NCBI RefSeq assembly: GCF_016900045.1
Contig: NZ_JACSNP010000007.1
Location: 1 to 64,000 of the forward strand
DNA from: Fusobacterium mortiferum
Lineage (GTDB): Bacteria; Fusobacteriota; Fusobacteriia; Fusobacteriales; Fusobacteriaceae
Direction of reading: 5' to 3'
Length of the DNA: 64,000 nt
Numbering within the stretch: the first letter of the stretch is position 1; each line of letters begins with the position of its first letter. The notes beneath the pieces are model-generated. The model was not told the DNA's origin, ran no database searches, and was given only the letters and a program-made list of their open reading frames with translations. The translations under genes were made by a program, and so were the position numbers. Shown piece after piece: positions 1-9,048 of the stretch.

Positions 1-13
1 TTTGGCAACAAAA

Positions 14-55
14 AAAGACCTTCTTCAAATTTTTTGAAGAAAGTCTTAGTTTTTT
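14..55 (+). terminator. Rho-independent terminator of an upstream gene
   Basis: A hairpin with arms of about 14 bases (around 16-29 and 33-46) is followed by six T at 50-55 on the plus strand. It would end a plus-strand transcript entering from the left of the window; that gene is not visible. Confidence 0.7.
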
Positions 56-90
56 AATTATAGACCTGAGTAGTTACAAATACAACAATA

Positions 91-126
91 AAAAAGGGTA
101 CTATGTGTGTAGTAGCCCTTTTTTAT
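91..126. terminator. Bidirectional terminator at the end of the nar-mob operon
   Basis: The stem AAAAAGGGTACTA / TAGTAGCCCTTTTT has T-rich flanks on both strands. The stop codon of mobB lies inside it, so the last codons of the nitrate operon are part of its own terminator. Confidence 0.7.
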
Positions 127-619
127 TTTTTTCCCTTTTGCCAATTAATTTTAGTAAAAAATGAAATATTTCATCATTATCTTTTTTAAAGCATCTTTCT
201 TTTGAATAATCAAAATCGCTATACACTCCTATTCTATTTTTAGGATTTGAAACAGGATATTCCGAAACTCCTTTTCTAAGAAGTTCTATTTTAGGAAGAG
301 AACTATTCTTACATCCTTCAACAATTATAATATCCATATCTTTCATTAAATCCATCATAGCTTCGAGAGTATTTTCTTTTTTTTCAATTAAAAGCCATTT
401 ATTTCTAGAAAAAACAATACTTTTTTGAGCACCACTATTAAAATGTTGAAAATTGTCTTCTAAATAATTAATAGTTTCAAAATCATGTCCATCATGTTTA
501 ATAGTTCCAACTTTAAGATCATATTTACTAAAAAATTTTACAAGTTTATTTACTAATGTAGTTTTACCAGTATTTTTATATCCACAAATTTGTAAAATAA
601 AAGGTTTTATAGCTCCCAT
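101..619 (-). CDS. mobB: Molybdopterin-guanine dinucleotide biosynthesis adaptor MobB
   Basis: MobB is a P-loop GTP-binding protein that assists MobA in attaching GMP to molybdopterin, giving the bis-MGD cofactor used by DMSO-reductase-family enzymes. The N-terminus carries a clear Walker A (GYKNTGKTTL, about residues 13-22), followed by the family segment KVGTIKHDGHDFE and, further on, IIIVEGCKN. The 172 aa length is normal for the family. The gene overlaps the end of moeA by 13 nt and is the last gene of the nar operon, whose product NarA needs this cofactor. Function is inferred from motifs and context. Confidence 0.93.
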   Translation of the reverse strand: MGAIKPFILQICGYKNTGKTTLVNKLVKFFSKYDLKVGTIKHDGHDFETINYLEDNFQHFNSGAQKSIVFSRNKWLLIEKKENTLEAMMDLMKDMDIIIVEGCKNSSLPKIELLRKGVSEYPVSNPKNRIGVYSDFDYSKERCFKKDNDEIFHFLLKLIGKREKNKKGLLHT

Positions 620-1797
620 ACTACTATCTCCTCACCACTTTTTATACCCTCACTTCCAGCAGGAATATCAATAAGGACATTACATCCTCTCATACTTCCA
701 AGAGCGTAAGAACTATGTAATCCATTTGGAATTTCAACTTTACCATTACTATATCTTCCTCTTATAAATCTTCTCTTATCTCCACCTTTAGGAAAATCAG
801 AAATAAGTACTCCACTATTCTTTTTTAAAGGTAGTAATGGATCTTTTTGTAAGGCTCCTAATATATATCTTCCTAAGAGTTCAAAAGTTACACAGGCAGC
901 AAAAGGATTTCCAGAAAGAGATAGAATAGGACAATTATCAATTGTAGAAAATAGAGCTGGAGTTCCAGGTTTTAGATTAACCCTCCAGAATAATTTTTTT
1001 CCTCTCGCTAATTCAATAGCTTCATGAAAAATATCTTTTTCTCCAACAGATACTCCACCAGTAGTAAATATGATATCTACTTGTGAAGCCAATTCTTTTA
1101 ATTTTATAGAAGTCTTTAAAGCACTATCTTCTAGATACTCAAATATACTTACTTCATATCCCAATTCTTTTAATCTTTGAGTAAGGAGCATTCCATTACT
1201 ATCAAAAATTTTACCAGCTTTCAAAGTTTCCCAGGGGCTAGAAACCTCATCGCCACTAATAAGAAGAGCTATTTTAATTTTCTTATATACTTTAATTTTT
1301 GTAACTCCAATACTAGAGAGAAGAGCAAGATTTATATAATCAAGTTTTTCTCCTTTTTTTAAAAGTAACTCTCCTTTTTGAAAATCTTCACCTAAAAAAC
1401 AGATATTACTTCCTTTTTTTCCAAATTTTTTAATAATAACTTTTCCATTATAAAATATACAATTTTCTTGTGGGATTACAATATCACAGTGAACGGGAAT
1501 TTTTGCTCCAGTCATTATTCTATATACTTCATTATCTTTTAAATTAAAAGAGCAATCATCTCCAGCGTAAATAGTAGAGTTAATTGTAAACTCAAAATTT
1601 TCTTTTAAATTTTTAAAATTTAAAGTTATTCCATCCATAGCACTTTTTGAAAAAGGAGGCTGATTAATAGGAGAATAAATATCTTCTGCTAGTATATATC
1701 CTAAACCTTTAGATATATCAATCTCTTCTATTTCAACATCTTTTATATTGTTTTCAAAAATTTTATATGCCTCTTCTATCTCAATATTTTTTCTCAT
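607..1797 (-). CDS. moeA: Molybdopterin molybdenumtransferase MoeA
   Basis: MoeA inserts molybdate into adenylylated molybdopterin, giving Mo-molybdopterin in the cytoplasm. The 396 aa protein shows the family signatures: PPFSKSAMDGI near residue 47, IMTGAKIP near residue 94, the MoCF-binding segment TTGGVSVGEKD around 245 and LSGNPFAACVTFE around 295. It lies between mobA (1 nt gap) and mobB (13 nt overlap) in the nitrate reductase operon, so cofactor maturation genes are expressed with their client enzyme. The ATG start gives a full-length protein. Confidence 0.95.
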   Translation of the reverse strand: MRKNIEIEEAYKIFENNIKDVEIEEIDISKGLGYILAEDIYSPINQPPFSKSAMDGITLNFKNLKENFEFTINSTIYAGDDCSFNLKDNEVYRIMTGAKIPVHCDIVIPQENCIFYNGKVIIKKFGKKGSNICFLGEDFQKGELLLKKGEKLDYINLALLSSIGVTKIKVYKKIKIALLISGDEVSSPWETLKAGKIFDSNGMLLTQRLKELGYEVSIFEYLEDSALKTSIKLKELASQVDIIFTTGGVSVGEKDIFHEAIELARGKKLFWRVNLKPGTPALFSTIDNCPILSLSGNPFAACVTFELLGRYILGALQKDPLLPLKKNSGVLISDFPKGGDKRRFIRGRYSNGKVEIPNGLHSSYALGSMRGCNVLIDIPAGSEGIKSGEEIVVWEL

Positions 1798-1798
1798 C

Positions 1799-2368
1799 TT
1801 ATCCTCGCTTTATATATTTTTCATAATCCTCTGGGGTATTTATATTAATAAAATATTTTTCAGATATTTTTAATTCATTCATTGATAATTTTAAGCAATT
1901 ATTATTTTTAAATATATCTTGTAATTTATAGTTTTTCTCTTCTTTCATTTTTCTTAATTTTGGAAGTAATTTTTTAGTATACAAAGCTCCAAGTGGATAG
2001 CTTAAATTATTATTATCAAAGAGAATAACTCCGTTATAGTTTTTTAGATTTTCAAGAAGTTTTATAAAAATTTCTTTATTCATAAATGGCATATCACAAC
2101 CAATAATAAAAAGGATATCTTCTGAACAGATTTCTAAAGTATGGATAATGGCTTCAAAAGGTGTATAATTTATATTTTCGTCATATATATAGTTAACATT
2201 TTTATCACTGCAATACTCTTTTTTGGTTGAGATATAGATTTTTTCATTTTTAAAATTTTCTATAAGAGTATCTAAAAAGGTGGAACTATTAAATAATAGC
2301 TCCCCTTTTTGACAATACCCCATTCTGCTTCCTTTACCACCAGCTAAGATTAAAATACCTCTATTCAT
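1799..2368 (-). CDS. mobA: Molybdenum cofactor guanylyltransferase MobA
   Basis: MobA transfers GMP from GTP to Mo-molybdopterin. The N-terminal nucleotide-binding signature LAGGKGSRMG is clear, a Lys follows (QKGELLF), and FIIGCDMPFM matches the metal-binding aspartate region. I chose the ATG at 2368 (189 aa) over an in-frame TTG at 2389, because the TTG would place the start inside the preceding transporter gene and the protein family begins just before the LAGG motif. The gap to the transporter stop is 2 nt and to moeA 1 nt, so translational coupling is likely. The Shine-Dalgarno is weak. Confidence 0.92.
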   Translation of the reverse strand: MNRGILILAGGKGSRMGYCQKGELLFNSSTFLDTLIENFKNEKIYISTKKEYCSDKNVNYIYDENINYTPFEAIIHTLEICSEDILFIIGCDMPFMNKEIFIKLLENLKNYNGVILFDNNNLSYPLGALYTKKLLPKLRKMKEEKNYKLQDIFKNNNCLKLSMNELKISEKYFININTPEDYEKYIKRG

Positions 2369-2370
2369 AT

Positions 2371-3294
2371 TTAATCTTTTCTTATCCAAATAAGTATATT
2401 TAATAAAACATAGAAAATAATTCCAGAAGTTAAATAAAGTTGTATTCCTGATAATTGAGTTAAAAACATAGCTAAATCTGAATAGCCAATAGTTTTTAGA
2501 TATCCACTCATTTTAGTTGTTGCCACAATACCTATTGCCATAGGGAATGTAAGACTAGCGAAAGCTGGAGAAAAACCAAATGAGAAAAACTTAGGAAGCT
2601 TATAAATTATAAATACAAGTGCAAGTAGTACACAGATATATAAGTATCCTAGTAGATAAATATTAGGATCTTTTACACTATTTAGATAACTTACAGTACA
2701 TAGAGAGCTTGGTGCAAGTACAATAGCTTGTGTATGATAGAAAATATCTTTAAGTTCATGCTTTATTAAACGATGAATCATAAAAGGAATAATTAGGGTA
2801 AATATTCCAATTCCGTAGTAAGTTACAAGCTTTCCTATAGTAGGTTCCTTCATTACTCCACCAACAACTACCGATACCATTATACCATTATAAGTAACAA
2901 AATAGCTAGGAACAAAAGTATCTATATTGAAATTTGTTATTATATTTCTATAAGTAAATATAAAAATATGTAGAGCATGTAAGCCTAAACCTAATGACCA
3001 AAATATTTTTCCTATTACTGGATTAAAATCAAATATATAACTTCCAAGTATCATCATAAGCATAGTAAATCCAGCATAAAGACTACTAGGAACAGTTGTT
3101 TTATATTCTGTTTTACAAGTTTCAAATATTATAAAAAATCTAATTAAGTATATTAACCAAATTGCTAGTGCAGAAATCATAGTGATATGACGCACCAGAG
3201 GAAATCCTTGGGCTAGATATACGTTTGATAAAGTACAAGCTCCTACCATTGTAGATAATAAAGGTACAGGCATTTTTTTTAATCTGTCTGTCAT
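2371..3294 (-). CDS. TDT/SLAC1-family membrane channel or transporter in the nitrate operon
   Basis: This is a 307 aa integral membrane protein with about ten hydrophobic helices. Its layout (N-terminal KMPVPLLSTMVGACTLSNVY, repeated helix pairs, and a late helix with SPAFASLTFPMAI) matches the tellurite-resistance/dicarboxylate (TDT) family, which includes TehA and the plant anion channel SLAC1. It sits 3 nt after narC and just before mobA in a tightly packed operon, which suggests it moves a substrate or product of the pathway, such as nitrate in or nitrite out. That role is inference. The family also contains malate, sulfite and other anion transporters. Confidence 0.72.
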   Translation of the reverse strand: MTDRLKKMPVPLLSTMVGACTLSNVYLAQGFPLVRHITMISALAIWLIYLIRFFIIFETCKTEYKTTVPSSLYAGFTMLMMILGSYIFDFNPVIGKIFWSLGLGLHALHIFIFTYRNIITNFNIDTFVPSYFVTYNGIMVSVVVGGVMKEPTIGKLVTYYGIGIFTLIIPFMIHRLIKHELKDIFYHTQAIVLAPSSLCTVSYLNSVKDPNIYLLGYLYICVLLALVFIIYKLPKFFSFGFSPAFASLTFPMAIGIVATTKMSGYLKTIGYSDLAMFLTQLSGIQLYLTSGIIFYVLLNILIWIRKD

Positions 3295-3297
3295 TAA

Positions 3298-4533
3298 TTA
3301 TTTCACCTCATTATAAGTAAATTCAAAATTATCTGTCACGTGAAAAAAGTCTGAATAGTCTATATCAAATAGTCTTTTTTTAACTTTTGATACATCTATT
3401 TTTAAACGGATAAGCTGAGTTAAGATTCCAGCATATGAAAGATCCCCTTGTAGAAGAGCTCCATAAATAATTCCATTTTTATGTACAATTTTTTTGTAAT
3501 TACCAAAATTATCTAATTCAATTTCTTCAGTATAGCTATCATCATAACCGGAAGTTATTCCAAGAGACATAGTTGGAATATCTAAAAAATTCATAGTTGC
3601 TTTGCTAGCAAAAAAATCATCCATATCTTTATTTAAGCCACTCATGTTATATGCTGCTATTATTCCTTCTTTTACAGCTACAGGCCAAATAGGTGATTTC
3701 CCACTGACATCTCCAGCTCCATAGATATTTGATATATTTGTTTCTCCTTTTTCATTAAATAGAAGTCCTTTATTGTCACAAGCTACTTCACTTCCTTCTA
3801 GAAATCTTATATTAGCTCTAATCCCAGCAGCACTAATAAGTAAATCACAAGGAATTATCTCTCCACTTTTTAATGTTACACTTTTAATAGTTCCATCTAT
3901 ATTTTCAATAGAGGCTATTCCATTACTATAGTATTGCTTTAATCCTTCTTTTTCGAAAGCTTTTTCATAGACAGAAGCAGTATAGTTATCAAGTTGAAGA
4001 GGTAACATTCTATCTCCCATTTCAACGAGATAAATATTTTTATCTTTATGAAGTAATCCTGCAGCAGCATCTATACCGACAAGTCCTCCACCCATGATTA
4101 CTATATTCTTAATATTAGGAAGCATCTCTTCAATTTTTTCAACATCTTCAAAGTTTCTAAAACCAACTAAATTTTTAGCTCCATCAATACCATCAATTTT
4201 AGGAATAAATGAATGAGAACCAGAAGCTATAAGTAATTTATCATATTTAACCTCGTTATCATTATCTAATTTTACACATTGAAGTTTTGTATTTATTCCT
4301 ATTACTTCTCTTCCTTTTATCCATTCAATTTTATTTTTTTCAATAAAATTGTCCTCAACAAAGGATAATTTTTTCAAATCTCTAATTCCTTTTAAATGAT
4401 GATATAGAATACAACGAGAGTAAATATCCTTATCTTTAGATATGATAATTATTTCAGAGTTAGGATTTAATTCACGAAGTTTTTTTGCTGCATTAATTCC
4501 AGCAGCACTAGCTCCAATTATAACAAATCTCAT
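3298..4533 (-). CDS. narC: NAD(P)H/FAD-dependent oxidoreductase, NarC-like
   Basis: This 411 aa pyridine-nucleotide-disulfide oxidoreductase has two Rossmann folds. The FAD motif VIIGASAAGINAA is at the N-terminus, the NAD(P)H motif IVIMGGGLVGIDAA is near residue 150, and the FAD-binding NIYGAGDVSG near residue 270. It resembles the NADH-oxidase-type and rubredoxin-reductase-type subunits encoded with the Clostridium perfringens nitrate reductase (narC there). It probably passes electrons from NAD(P)H to the ferredoxin-like subunit. Its start overlaps the narB stop by 1 nt. The electron donor is not shown by sequence alone. Confidence 0.82.
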   Translation of the reverse strand: MRFVIIGASAAGINAAKKLRELNPNSEIIIISKDKDIYSRCILYHHLKGIRDLKKLSFVEDNFIEKNKIEWIKGREVIGINTKLQCVKLDNDNEVKYDKLLIASGSHSFIPKIDGIDGAKNLVGFRNFEDVEKIEEMLPNIKNIVIMGGGLVGIDAAAGLLHKDKNIYLVEMGDRMLPLQLDNYTASVYEKAFEKEGLKQYYSNGIASIENIDGTIKSVTLKSGEIIPCDLLISAAGIRANIRFLEGSEVACDNKGLLFNEKGETNISNIYGAGDVSGKSPIWPVAVKEGIIAAYNMSGLNKDMDDFFASKATMNFLDIPTMSLGITSGYDDSYTEEIELDNFGNYKKIVHKNGIIYGALLQGDLSYAGILTQLIRLKIDVSKVKKRLFDIDYSDFFHVTDNFEFTYNEVK

Positions 4534-4949
4534 TATTTTTTCACCTCTTCAAATGTTATAGCTCCCATAGGACAACGTTTTACACATTCAGGATCTGCCT
4601 CTTTTCCATTGAAAGAGCACATATCACATTTCATAATCTCTTTTTGAGTTAATGTATCACTTTTTAGAACTCCATAAGGACAAGCCATAATACACATATA
4701 GCAACTAGCACATTGTTCTTTATTATATTCAACATAACCAGTTTCACTATTTTTACTCATAGCTCCAGTCATACATGTAAATACACACTCTGGTAAGTCA
4801 CAATGTCTACAAAATATTGGAGCAGGTTTCTTATGAGAGTCAATAGTGATTCTATTCCTAGAATCACTTGAATCATGAGCTACACAGCAAGCAGTTACAC
4901 AAGTTAAACAACCTACACATTTTTTTCTATCTATTTTAATACGTTTCAT
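4533..4949 (-). CDS. narB: Four-cluster [4Fe-4S] ferredoxin-like electron carrier, NarB-like
   Basis: This 138 aa HydN/HycB-type iron-sulfur protein has four cysteine sets: CVGCLTCVTACC, CRHCDLPECVFTC, CASCYMCIMACP, and CDMC paired with CVKRCPMG. Together they can hold up to four [4Fe-4S] clusters. It has no signal peptide, so it acts in the cytoplasm. It sits 6 nt after narA and overlaps narC by 1 nt, as expected for the carrier between the flavoprotein and the molybdenum subunit. The name follows the C. perfringens narABC scheme and should not be confused with cyanobacterial NarB, a catalytic subunit. Confidence 0.85.
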   Translation of the reverse strand: MKRIKIDRKKCVGCLTCVTACCVAHDSSDSRNRITIDSHKKPAPIFCRHCDLPECVFTCMTGAMSKNSETGYVEYNKEQCASCYMCIMACPYGVLKSDTLTQKEIMKCDMCSFNGKEADPECVKRCPMGAITFEEVKK

Positions 4950-4955
4950 AATCTA

Positions 4956-7034
4956 TTATTCTCCCTTTAAAAAGATATTTACTACAGCACTTTTGTAAGA
5001 TGGTTCTTTTGAATAAGCATCGTATACAGAAGCAGTTAATTTATTACATTCAATATAGTGAATAGGAGCAAAGAGTTCATTAAATTTAACATCTTCAGTT
5101 AGCATAGCAATAAATTCAGCACTGTGTCCATTTTTAGATTTAACAATAACTTTATCGTTTTCATTTATACCTTTTAGTTCTGCTAATTTTGGATTAATAT
5201 ATAGATAGGCTTCTTTAGATACAGCATCGATAACAAATGGAATTTCTCTAGTTCTACTTTGAGTATGCCATTGTCCAACTGTTCCTCTTCCAGTATTAAA
5301 TATATAAGGAAACTCTTCACTTGTAGGAAGAGGATTTTCGGCTACTTTTTCAAATAGGAATTTTGCTTTTTTATTAGGAGTAAAGTATTTTCCATCTTCA
5401 TATAATCTTCTTTCATCACTATTTAGTTTATCTCCAACTTTAAATGGCCATTGAATACCATGACTTTCAGCAAGAGCTTCATATTCAACCCCTGTGATAT
5501 CACAAGGCATACCTTCAGAACATTGTTTCATAAAGTTAAAAGCATCTTTAGGAGTTTTCCAATTTTGAGTAATATCTTCTAATCCTAAAGCTTTAGCTAC
5601 TCCATAGAAAATTTCATAGTCCATCAATTCATTTTCAGCCTTTTCAAGACAAGGTCTTACAGCTGATAATCTTCTTTCTGAATTTATAACTGTTCCTTCT
5701 TTTTTAACTCCAGGTACAGCAGGTAAATAGATATCACACATTTCAGAAGTTTCTGTATCATCATATATATCTTGTACAATTAAAAGTTCAAGTTTTTCCA
5801 TAGCTTCTCTAAAAGTTTCGTTATTAGTCCAAGAATGACGTGGATTTGTACATACTACCCAAAGAGCTTTTATTTCACCAGAATTGATACTTTCTACAAT
5901 TCTATTATATGGAAGTGTAGGTTTGTCAATAAGTAATGACTCTTCTACTCCTAGAGCTTTAGCAACTTTTGTACGACGATTAGGATTATCGAAATCCCCA
6001 CCACCGAATAGTCCAGTTGTATTGCTAAATACCCTTGATCCCATAGCATTACTTTGTCCAGTAATAGAGTTAGCTCCTGTTCCTTCTCTACCTATATTAC
6101 CAGTCATAAGAGCTAAGTTGATAATAGCTTGTACACTTCTTACAGCTTCATGTCCCTGATTGATTCCCATAGTCCACCAAAAAGAAACTCTTTCACCAGA
6201 ATGAATTAATTCTACTAATTCTTCAATTTTTTCTTGAGGAATACCACATATTTTTGAAGCTTTTTCCACAGTATAATCTTTCACGAATTCTTTAAATGCT
6301 TCAAAATTTTCAGTATTTTCTTCGATATAATTTTTATCAGTATAGTTTTTTTCAATAATTAAGTTAGCTAATGTATAGAACAGAGTTAAATCTGTTTTTG
6401 AGTTTATTCCATACCAATAGTCAGAATTTTTAGCTGTTTCTGAATAACGTGGATCAATAGTTATAACTTTTTTATTAGGATTATTTCTAACTCTTCCCCA
6501 AAGTATAGGATGAGCTATAACAGGATTAGCTCCTATAAATATTATTGTATCAGAAAGCTCTAAATCTTTAAGTGTATACCCAGGTGCATCAAACCCAAAA
6601 CTTTGTTTATGAGCTACAGCTGCTGTAGCCATACATAGACGAGTGTTACCATCTACATTAGCTTTTAAATGGTTTCTCATCATATGTCCAAATATAGCAA
6701 ACTCTTCTAAAGTCATTTGTCCAGTACTAAGAGCAGCTACACTTTCATTCCCATATTTTTCCCTTATTTCATTTAATCTTCTAGCTACTTCATTAAAACC
6801 TTTATCCCAACTTAAATATTCAAAATTACCATCAGTTTTTTTAATACGAGGTAGTGGATTAGGTTTAAATTTTGTTTGCTGTTTGTCTAAAGATATTCCT
6901 TTTACACAACTAAAACCGTCATTAACAGGATATCCTTTTGTAGGAACAATTTTTATAATCTTGTTATTTTCAACATAAAAATCAAGATTACAATCAATTG
7001 CACAGTAGTTACATGTTGATTGAATTTTTTTCAT
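4956..7034 (-). CDS. narA: Molybdopterin oxidoreductase, nitrate reductase catalytic subunit (C. perfringens NarA type)
   Basis: This 692 aa cytoplasmic bis-MGD enzyme is likely to reduce nitrate to nitrite. The N-terminus holds a [4Fe-4S] site C8-x2-C11-x3-C15 with C43. The segment TRLCMATAAVAHKQSFG places the molybdenum-ligand Cys at 134, as in Nas/Nap-type nitrate reductases, and there is no selenocysteine codon. No Tat signal is present. I set the start at the ATG at 7034, which has a strong GGGAG site; a longer frame reaching 7100 runs into the promoter region. It heads the nar-mob operon. Formate dehydrogenase is the main alternative, but the active-site context and gene neighbours favour nitrate. 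Confidence 0.85.
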   Translation of the reverse strand: MKKIQSTCNYCAIDCNLDFYVENNKIIKIVPTKGYPVNDGFSCVKGISLDKQQTKFKPNPLPRIKKTDGNFEYLSWDKGFNEVARRLNEIREKYGNESVAALSTGQMTLEEFAIFGHMMRNHLKANVDGNTRLCMATAAVAHKQSFGFDAPGYTLKDLELSDTIIFIGANPVIAHPILWGRVRNNPNKKVITIDPRYSETAKNSDYWYGINSKTDLTLFYTLANLIIEKNYTDKNYIEENTENFEAFKEFVKDYTVEKASKICGIPQEKIEELVELIHSGERVSFWWTMGINQGHEAVRSVQAIINLALMTGNIGREGTGANSITGQSNAMGSRVFSNTTGLFGGGDFDNPNRRTKVAKALGVEESLLIDKPTLPYNRIVESINSGEIKALWVVCTNPRHSWTNNETFREAMEKLELLIVQDIYDDTETSEMCDIYLPAVPGVKKEGTVINSERRLSAVRPCLEKAENELMDYEIFYGVAKALGLEDITQNWKTPKDAFNFMKQCSEGMPCDITGVEYEALAESHGIQWPFKVGDKLNSDERRLYEDGKYFTPNKKAKFLFEKVAENPLPTSEEFPYIFNTGRGTVGQWHTQSRTREIPFVIDAVSKEAYLYINPKLAELKGINENDKVIVKSKNGHSAEFIAMLTEDVKFNELFAPIHYIECNKLTASVYDAYSKEPSYKSAVVNIFLKGE

Positions 7035-7085
7035 TTGTTTCTCCCTCTCTTTAATTTTTAATTTACTTTCTTGACAATAATTCCA

Positions 7086-7169
7086 TGTAATTTCTATCAC
7101 GGAGAAATATCATGTTTTCTAATTTTATTATATAAAATTTTATAATATTTCTCTGTGATACTAATCACT
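7086..7169 (-). promoter_or_regulatory. CRP-type class II promoter and leader of the nar operon
   Basis: A TGTGA-N6-TCACT box (7154-7169) is centred 29.5 nt upstream of a perfect TATAAT read on the minus strand (7132-7127), which places the box near -41.5. A weaker box, TGTAA-N6-TCACG, lies at 7086-7101 in the predicted 5' leader. Arms of 15 bases at 7096-7110 and 7145-7159 are complementary at 14 positions. The box fits the recognition helix of the CRP-like protein encoded at 10136-10813. Confidence 0.72.
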
Positions 7170-7182
7170 GGAAGTGTGAAAA

Positions 7183-7241
7183 AAGAAGAGATTATTACTA
7201 TAATTAATTTTGAGATTAAATAGTAATAGTTCTCTTCTTTC
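7183..7241 (-). terminator. Terminator of asrABC
   Basis: On the minus strand, arms reading AAGAAGAGAACTATTACTAT and ATAGTAATAATCTCTTCTT form a long stem followed by a run of T. It separates the asr operon from the nar promoter. Confidence 0.8.
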
Positions 7242-7277
7242 TTTAATATTATAGAATATATTTAATTAAATTTAAAA

Positions 7278-8243
7278 TTAATATTTTACACCTTTCCAAT
7301 ATATAGGGGTTAAAACTTCGGTTTCTGATGAGATATTAACATCTTTAAGAGCCCATTTTTTGAATTCTTCAAATCCTGTTCTATCTACAATATATCCGAT
7401 ATGTTCCTTTCCACCAGGAGCATCTTTAGCAATATATTCAGTAACATAGTCATAAGTATTTAAGATAATTTTAGTTATAGTTTCTTCATCAGTCCATTTT
7501 AAGAAATCTTCTCCTAAACGTGGGTTTTTCTTTCCAGTACGTCCCATGATAGTGAGTCTATAGTATTTTTTCTTACTTCTAGTCCAAGCCATATTAGGAC
7601 AATTAATTATACATTCTCCACATCCAATACATCTTTGATGATCTCTTTGAGGTCTATAGTTTACTCCAGTTAGAGCTCCAGTGGATTTTTTCTTACATGC
7701 TCTCACACAAGCACCACAACTGATACATCTATCAGGTTCAAACTGAGGAAGTGTCATACCCATTATTCCGAAGTCATGCATTCTAACTTTAGCACAATCA
7801 TTAGGGCATCCAGTTAAAGCTATTTTAAAGTGTAAGTCATGTGGAAATACAGCTTTTTCTATTCTTTTGGCAAAAGATGAAGTGTCATAACAAGCAAATG
7901 GACACACACGATTACCAATACAAGCTGTAATATTTCTAGTTCCAGCAGCTGAATATCCTTTGTTTTTTTCAGGTTGATTAATTCCAAGTCCCTCGATAAT
8001 AGGTTGTAATTTAGCATTTACTTCTGGTATTTTTTCAAAAGGAATTCCAGGAATTTCAAAACCTTGACGACTTGTTAAATGAACAGTTCCGTTTCCATAA
8101 GTTTGAGCTATCTCTTGAATCATAGAAAGAAATTGAGCATCTAAGTGTCCTCCGGGAACACGTACTCTAGAAGCTGTTATTCCACGTTCTTTAGTAACTC
8201 TAAAAGCGTTTTTCTTAATTTTTTTTGTATTTATATCCATCAT
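7278..8243 (-). CDS. asrC: Anaerobic sulfite reductase subunit C (siroheme subunit)
   Basis: AsrC is the catalytic subunit that reduces sulfite to sulfide with six electrons. The 321 aa sequence shows the siroheme/[4Fe-4S] ligands as C-x5-C (ACIGNRVCPF) and C-x3-C (TGCPNDC). It also has two ferredoxin motifs, CISCGACVRACKK and CIGCGECIINCP. The N-terminal ferrite-reductase-like half has TSRQGFEIPGIP. It lies 10 nt after asrB and ends the asr operon. The first of two adjacent ATG codons has an AGGAG site at the better distance. Confidence 0.95.
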   Translation of the reverse strand: MMDINTKKIKKNAFRVTKERGITASRVRVPGGHLDAQFLSMIQEIAQTYGNGTVHLTSRQGFEIPGIPFEKIPEVNAKLQPIIEGLGINQPEKNKGYSAAGTRNITACIGNRVCPFACYDTSSFAKRIEKAVFPHDLHFKIALTGCPNDCAKVRMHDFGIMGMTLPQFEPDRCISCGACVRACKKKSTGALTGVNYRPQRDHQRCIGCGECIINCPNMAWTRSKKKYYRLTIMGRTGKKNPRLGEDFLKWTDEETITKIILNTYDYVTEYIAKDAPGGKEHIGYIVDRTGFEEFKKWALKDVNISSETEVLTPIYWKGVKY

Positions 8244-8253
8244 AATTTTACTC

Positions 8254-9048
8254 CTAATCTAATAAAGTACGTCCTTTAACATAATTAAAAACAGGACCAT
8301 CTACACATATATAAACATCTCCTATTTTACAATGTCCACACTTACCAATACCGCAACACATCTTTCTTTCTTGAGATATCCAAATATTTTCTTCTTTAAA
8401 TCCAGCTTCTAAAAGAGCAAGAGCAGAGAATTTCATCATAGCTGGAGGTCCAACTACTACTGCTACAGCCTTAGATACATCTTTGAATTTAAGTTGAGGT
8501 ATATACTTTGTTACAAGACCAACTTTATATTCAGCTGTCTCTTCTCCACTATCTACAGTAAGAATATATTCCATTTTCTCTTTCCATTTAGGAATATCCT
8601 CTTTAAACAAAATAAATTCTGGAGACTTAAAACCAGTAATAAGTTTCATACTTTGTACTTCATTAATATGTTCGGCAAAGTACTCAATTACTCCTCTTAC
8701 TGGAGAAACACCAGTACCACCAGCAACTATGACTAACTCTTTATCTTTATAAAGATCTACATCAAATCCATTCCCATAAGGACCTCTTATGAAAAGTTTC
8801 TCTCCAACATATTTTTCAAAAATTTCATTAGTAACTTTTCCAACTCTTCTGATAGTAAAATCAATTGTTCCTTCTCCAATTCCACTAACAGATATAGGAG
8901 CCTCTCCATATTTAGGTATAGAGATTTCAAAGAATTGACCAGGTTTAACATCTTTTTTTTCATATTTCATTCTAAAAGTATATTCAATATCAGTATGTTT
9001 TATAACTTCTACAATTTCAGATAAAAAAGGTAAATATTGATTAATCAT
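8254..9048 (-). CDS. asrB: Anaerobic sulfite reductase subunit B (FAD/NADH subunit)
   Basis: AsrB carries FAD and accepts electrons from NADH for sulfite reduction. The 264 aa protein has a ferredoxin-reductase fold: FTIRRVGKVT and FIRGPYGNGF in the FAD domain, VIVAGGTGVSPVRG in the NAD domain, and a C-terminal cysteine cluster CCGIGKCGHCKIGDVYICVDGP that binds a [2Fe-2S] centre in relatives such as PyrK. Its start overlaps the asrA stop by 8 nt, so translational coupling is likely. Confidence 0.95.
   Translation of the reverse strand: MINQYLPFLSEIVEVIKHTDIEYTFRMKYEKKDVKPGQFFEISIPKYGEAPISVSGIGEGTIDFTIRRVGKVTNEIFEKYVGEKLFIRGPYGNGFDVDLYKDKELVIVAGGTGVSPVRGVIEYFAEHINEVQSMKLITGFKSPEFILFKEDIPKWKEKMEYILTVDSGEETAEYKVGLVTKYIPQLKFKDVSKAVAVVVGPPAMMKFSALALLEAGFKEENIWISQERKMCCGIGKCGHCKIGDVYICVDGPVFNYVKGRTLLD

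Noticed and set aside
7035-7100. Extended N-terminus of NarA (22 extra residues)
   Set aside because: The extension overlaps the promoter leader and inverted repeat, lacks a ribosome site, and the family begins directly before the first [4Fe-4S] cysteine. The ATG at 7034 has a strong site.
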